39,510 nucleotides of DNA from Erythrobacter sp. HI0063 (GTDB taxonomy: Bacteria > Pseudomonadota > Alphaproteobacteria > Sphingomonadales > Sphingomonadaceae). Positions within the stretch are counted from its first letter, which is position 1. The number at the start of each line of letters is the position of its first letter. The DNA lies in assembly GCF_001635685.1 (NCBI RefSeq), contig NZ_LWFF01000001.1, forward strand, positions 1 through 39,510, read 5' to 3'. Below the pieces are notes generated by a model. The model had not been told where the DNA came from, made no database searches, and saw only the letters and a program-made list of their open reading frames with translations. The translations under genes and the position numbers were made by a program. Of this stretch, positions 36,537 through 39,510 are shown one piece after another.

Positions 36537-36564
36537 GGTCGGCCTCGCGACACGAGGTAAATAC

Positions 36565-37467
36565 GTGAAAAACTCTGAACAACGACCGGAAGTATCCGGC
36601 AGCGTCGAAGCGTGCCCGGTCGACCGGCGCATCCTTCGCCCAGTCCGTGGCCGGAACGACTGGCCACGTACGGCACCGGAGGGTGATGCAGTCCGCCGGA
36701 TCGCTGTGGTCGACACCGAAACCACTGGCCTTGCCGTAGGGCATCACCAAATCATCGAACTGTGCATGGCAGTCGTGCTGGTGAACGATGCAGGACGGAT
36801 TGCCGCTGTCGAAGTCGTCAGAAGTGGGCTGGTCGATCCCGGTCATCCGCTGACAGCAGAAATTGCCGAACTGACCGGGCTGACCGATCAGGATCTTGCT
36901 GAACGGTCGATCGACGAGGAACAGGTCGCAGAGATGCTGGCATCCTGCGACGGGGTGGTGGCATACAATGCCGGGTTCGACAGGCCCTTCGTCGAGAAGC
37001 TGATCGGCCGGCACGTGAACGTGCCGTGGGGCTGCGCAATGGCTGACGTACCGTGGCGCAAGCTTGGCTTCGAGCCGGGACCGCAAGGCTACCTGCTCAA
37101 CCAGGCTGGCTACTACATGCCGTCTGCCCACCGTGCGAAGGATGACGTCCTCGCGCTGATCCAACTGCTCGATCACGTCTGCGACGATGGCGAGACCATC
37201 ATGGCCAAGACTCTGGCGGCAATGGACGCTCCAGCGTGGAGGTTCGAAGCGCAGGGAGCGCCATACGGTTACAAGGACGATCTGCGTGAGCAGCGTTACC
37301 GTTGGGCGTGGGGGCGGCTGCACGATGTGTGGCACAAACACGTGCGCGCCGAAGGCTATCAGGCCGAGCTCGACTGGTACGTGTCGACCATCGGGAAGGA
37401 CCCGGTAATCGTCCCGCTGCCCGCGAGCGAGCGGTATCGCTTCCATACGACCTGGACCCCGGCCTGA
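36565..37467 (+). CDS. DnaQ-like 3'-5' exonuclease (DEDDh)
   Basis: 300 residues from a GTG with a GAGG ribosome site 7 bases upstream. The exonuclease core carries ExoI D50-T-E52 (VVDTETTG), ExoII D139 (AYNAGFD) and ExoIII H189 with D194 (HRAKDD), so all DEDDh catalytic residues are present. The C-terminal 100 residues (APYGYKDDLREQRYRWAWGRLHDVWHKH and beyond) are not part of the core and I do not recognise them. It is too divergent to be the chromosomal PolIII epsilon subunit. In an element carrying a relaxase it may process single-stranded ends after transfer; that is inference. It is followed 98 bases later by a small unknown gene. Confidence 0.85.
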   Translation: MKNSEQRPEVSGSVEACPVDRRILRPVRGRNDWPRTAPEGDAVRRIAVVDTETTGLAVGHHQIIELCMAVVLVNDAGRIAAVEVVRSGLVDPGHPLTAEIAELTGLTDQDLAERSIDEEQVAEMLASCDGVVAYNAGFDRPFVEKLIGRHVNVPWGCAMADVPWRKLGFEPGPQGYLLNQAGYYMPSAHRAKDDVLALIQLLDHVCDDGETIMAKTLAAMDAPAWRFEAQGAPYGYKDDLREQRYRWAWGRLHDVWHKHVRAEGYQAELDWYVSTIGKDPVIVPLPASERYRFHTTWTPA

Positions 37468-37565
37468 GAGGCGTAGACCTCAAGAAGGCACGGAACGTGA
37501 GCCATCCGGCTGAACGGAAAAGGCTCCGGCCAATAGGCCGCCAAATACACAATAAGGAATTACGA

Positions 37566-38105
37566 ATGATCGATCTCGATATCGGCGGGGCTTGCCCTCG
37601 CCAGCAGCTGACCTGTGCGCTGTCGCAAGCGCTTGGCCTGCCCACCGACCCCGGTGCCGGCACCGATGCACTGACAATCGGCACCATGGACTATCCATCC
37701 GAACCCGCGCTTGAGATGGTCGCCCGGGCGGCGATGCAGGCAAGACAGGACTCGCTGATGGCGCTGTTCGCCAATGACCAAACTCGCATCTGCGGCGGCC
37801 TCGCCCTGATCTACCGGACGAGGGACGGTGCGCAGATCATGCAGGTCGAGCCTTGCCGCCTGAGCCGTAGTAAACCGATCGTTCTCGTCACCATCGATCG
37901 TCGTCATGCCTTCCGCCTCGACAAGCGGTGCCTGCTGCGATCGTGCGCCGTGCCATCGCGTGCGAAGGTCGAGCGCGGCGTCGAACGTGCATGGCAGGAC
38001 ATCCGCGCCGCGATGAGCACGGTGGAGGTCGATCCTGAGCAGTGGGAAGCCGGCTATTTTGGGCTGTTCACCGACGCGCAGGCCTTCGCCGACTTCTTGG
38101 CCTGA
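37566..38105 (+). CDS. Hypothetical protein
   Basis: 179 residues. The ATG at 37566 follows a good ribosome site (AAGGA, 37553–37557) and is preferred over upstream in-frame starts, which would overlap the exonuclease gene. No family is recognised. The middle contains a predicted beta-rich stretch (GLALIYRTRDGAQIMQVEPCRL, then PIVLVTIDRRHAF) and four Cys residues spread without zinc-finger spacing. A helical segment follows (AKVERGVERAWQDIRAAM). An intrinsic terminator 30 bases after the stop ends the transcript. It is probably an accessory protein of the mobile element. Confidence 0.65.
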   Translation: MIDLDIGGACPRQQLTCALSQALGLPTDPGAGTDALTIGTMDYPSEPALEMVARAAMQARQDSLMALFANDQTRICGGLALIYRTRDGAQIMQVEPCRLSRSKPIVLVTIDRRHAFRLDKRCLLRSCAVPSRAKVERGVERAWQDIRAAMSTVEVDPEQWEAGYFGLFTDAQAFADFLA

Positions 38106-38134
38106 CCAGCTTCACATCGACCATCACCAATACG

Positions 38135-38176
38135 CAGGCGGCGTCTCCAACAGGAGGCGCCGCCTGTCTCGTTTTT
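38135..38176 (+). terminator. Strong intrinsic terminator
   Basis: A 14-bp stem (38135–38148 with 38153–38166; one G·T wobble) with an AACA tetraloop is followed by TCTCGTTTTT. It lies after the stop at 38105 and just ahead of the ATG at 38195, so the next gene needs readthrough, its own promoter or anti-termination. Confidence 0.85.
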
Positions 38177-38194
38177 CAGAACAGGATTTTCAGC

Positions 38195-38779
38195 ATGCCC
38201 CATTCCCACAGGCGCCATCCGCGGGTGCTGTGCTCGCTCGCGATCATCCGCGATCCCGGCGAAAGCAGCCCGCGATCTGCTATTCGTTCGACCGCCATCT
38301 TCACTGTCCGCTGCGAACAAAAGGGAGGCGCAAGGTTCGCTGTCGATCACCGCGCGTTCGATCGGACAGCGAACCGGGCCGACATTCTGGGCGGACTGGC
38401 CGAGCGCATTCCGACAGGTGCGACATTGATCGCGCGGGCGTCGCGCACGTCGCAGCACTACCTGCGGCACGCATTCGCCGCCGGAGGACCGCTGCCGCCG
38501 GCTGACCTGCAACTGCTTCAGCGAGGTCGTCCGGACCTCGATATTCTCCCGCTCGAATGCGCAAACAGCGTGCTGGAAGAGATTTCTGCCGCATACCGGA
38601 TCGAGCGAGCCGGTCCCGGTTCAAACATGCTGTCACGATCGCGCAGGGCACCGGAGGAAGCACAGTGCCTGTGGGCAGCCTTCCTGTGGTCGCAATGTTC
38701 GCCGCACCAGCGGACATCGCTCGCCGCCGCGTGGCAGGCATGGCGAGCGCTCGAGCGGGCGCGCCCGCTCCCCTTCTGA
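38195..38779 (+). CDS. Hypothetical protein
   Basis: 194 residues from the ATG at 38195 (AGGA-type ribosome site upstream); longer in-frame starts would run through the terminator. No family recognised. It is Arg/Ala-rich. A beta-like opening (STAIFTVRCEQKGGARFAVDHRAFDRT) and later GATLIARASRTSQHYLRHAF are loosely reminiscent of a decayed RNase H-like fold, but no catalytic set is visible. The C-terminal third is helical (PEEAQCLWAAFLWSQCSPHQRTSLAAAWQAWRAL). The neighbouring gene starts 42 bases after its stop. Placement between two exonuclease genes suggests a shared nucleic-acid role, but this is weak inference. Confidence 0.6.
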   Translation: MPHSHRRHPRVLCSLAIIRDPGESSPRSAIRSTAIFTVRCEQKGGARFAVDHRAFDRTANRADILGGLAERIPTGATLIARASRTSQHYLRHAFAAGGPLPPADLQLLQRGRPDLDILPLECANSVLEEISAAYRIERAGPGSNMLSRSRRAPEEAQCLWAAFLWSQCSPHQRTSLAAAWQAWRALERARPLPF

Positions 38780-38821
38780 CGAAGCGTGATGATGCCAACA
38801 CTAAGTGAAAGGAAAAGCGGA

Positions 38822-39510
38822 GTGGCAAAAACGTATATCGCGCTCGACGCGGAATTCTTCTGGGACAAGAACCTCTACAAATTACATCAGGCTATGGATC
38901 CTGGCTCCAGTCGTCACGCGGTCGCGGTGAAACGTGTCATGGCTGCAGCTGCGTTCCAGTTCACCATCGACGAGGAAGGCAGGGTTAGCACCGGCGAAAT
39001 CGGCAGCTGGAGCGAACGGGACTGGATCGATGAAAAAGGCGTAATCAGCAAGGTATTCGATTATCTGCGAGCGAATGACGACAAACCCGTCATCACCTAT
39101 GGCGGATTGGCGACCGACGTGCCGATCTTGCTGCACGCTAGCATTGCCCACGGTCTCCGGCTGCCACCGCAGCTCATCGACCAGCCTGGCCGAAAAGGCC
39201 CTCGACCGCATCTCGATCTCGGACTGATGATGAAAGGGGGAGGTAGAACCTGGACACATCTCAGCCAGCTTTTGTTGCGCATGGGCGTGCCGTTCGATCT
39301 CGTCGCAGCGAAATCGAGCGTTCCGCGGCCGGCCAGCGATGGAGCCTGGCGGAACCTGCGCGATCACGTCGAGCTGGACTGTCTCTTGCTCGCCGTCGCT
39401 AAGATTGGATGGTTAGTTGCGCAGGGCACGAATGGCTTAAGGCTTGAGCCTGCCATCGTAGCGCTGGTCGAGGGGTTCTTGCGACGACGTCCGGACCATG
39501 GACAGGCTGG
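38822..39510 (+). CDS. DEDD-type 3'-5' exonuclease-like protein (partial, runs off window)
   Basis: The frame opens at GTG 38822 and remains open to the window end (229 codons), so the C-terminus is missing. The first strand is IALD9AE11FFW, the D-x-E of DEDD exonucleases. ITYGGLATD99VPILLHA matches the ExoII block of the PolB-type family (…NG..FDLP…). A final motif is present as H182-V-E-L-D186, where DEDDy enzymes have Y-x3-D; here the tyrosine position is histidine. Activity is therefore uncertain. The remaining text is rich in Leu and Gly without other landmarks. It forms a pair with the DEDDh gene at 36565. Confidence 0.7.
   Translation, partial: MAKTYIALDAEFFWDKNLYKLHQAMDPGSSRHAVAVKRVMAAAAFQFTIDEEGRVSTGEIGSWSERDWIDEKGVISKVFDYLRANDDKPVITYGGLATDVPILLHASIAHGLRLPPQLIDQPGRKGPRPHLDLGLMMKGGGRTWTHLSQLLLRMGVPFDLVAAKSSVPRPASDGAWRNLRDHVELDCLLLAVAKIGWLVAQGTNGLRLEPAIVALVEGFLRRRPDHGQA

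Overview
The window is GC-rich DNA from an alphaproteobacterium. Gene content and order (secA, a TauE-type permease, tRNA-Asn, nadK, an EAL protein, mfd–VanZ–sdhE divergent from recG, yihY, and tamA–tamB with a long acidic TamA leader) suggest order Sphingomonadales, probably the Erythrobacteraceae. That placement is an inference from gene order and protein style, not from a search.

Positions 1–20822 are ordinary chromosome. A small exported protein precedes secA (Sec ATPase). Then come a TSUP anion exporter, tRNA-Asn on the minus strand, NAD kinase (minus) and a protein with a degenerate GGDEF and an apparently intact EAL domain (plus). A minus-strand group holds sdhE, a VanZ-like membrane protein and mfd. 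It diverges from recG, which converges on a YihY-family membrane protein. tamA, tamB and a 60-residue lipoprotein follow as a translationally coupled outer-membrane biogenesis operon.

At 20910–20929 there is a 20-base copy of what reads as the 3' end of a tRNA-Pro gene (minus strand, CCA included). No rest of the tRNA is present. Chromosome lies to the left and accessory DNA to the right. This is the expected left scar of a tRNA-targeted integrative element, with the intact tRNA-Pro expected beyond the right edge. A 7-bp inverted repeat and three 12-bp tandem units (20979–21033) follow and could be recombinase arm sites. No integrase or T4SS gene is in the window.

Positions 21298–31307 hold a tight five-gene plus-strand operon in which every junction overlaps or is nearly contiguous. 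The genes are: an SF2 helicase fused to a PD-(D/E)XK nuclease, a second nuclease-like protein with a D..ENQ signature, a long beta-class adenine-specific DNA methyltransferase, a NYN-fold putative RNase, and a RelE-fold/UvrD helicase fusion. It reads as a type III-like restriction–modification core extended by an RNA-directed arm and a helicase arm. I cannot match this five-gene set to a named defence system. The recognition region of the methyltransferase and the NYN gene are visibly AT-richer than the rest, which suggests module exchange.

Positions 31308–39510 hold mobile-element genes: a putative DNA-binding protein behind an operator-like palindrome, a 438-base intergenic region dense in dyads (oriT candidate), a MobA/MobL-type relaxase of about 1220 residues, a DEDDh exonuclease, two unrecognised proteins separated by a strong intrinsic terminator, and a second DEDD-type exonuclease cut off by the window end.
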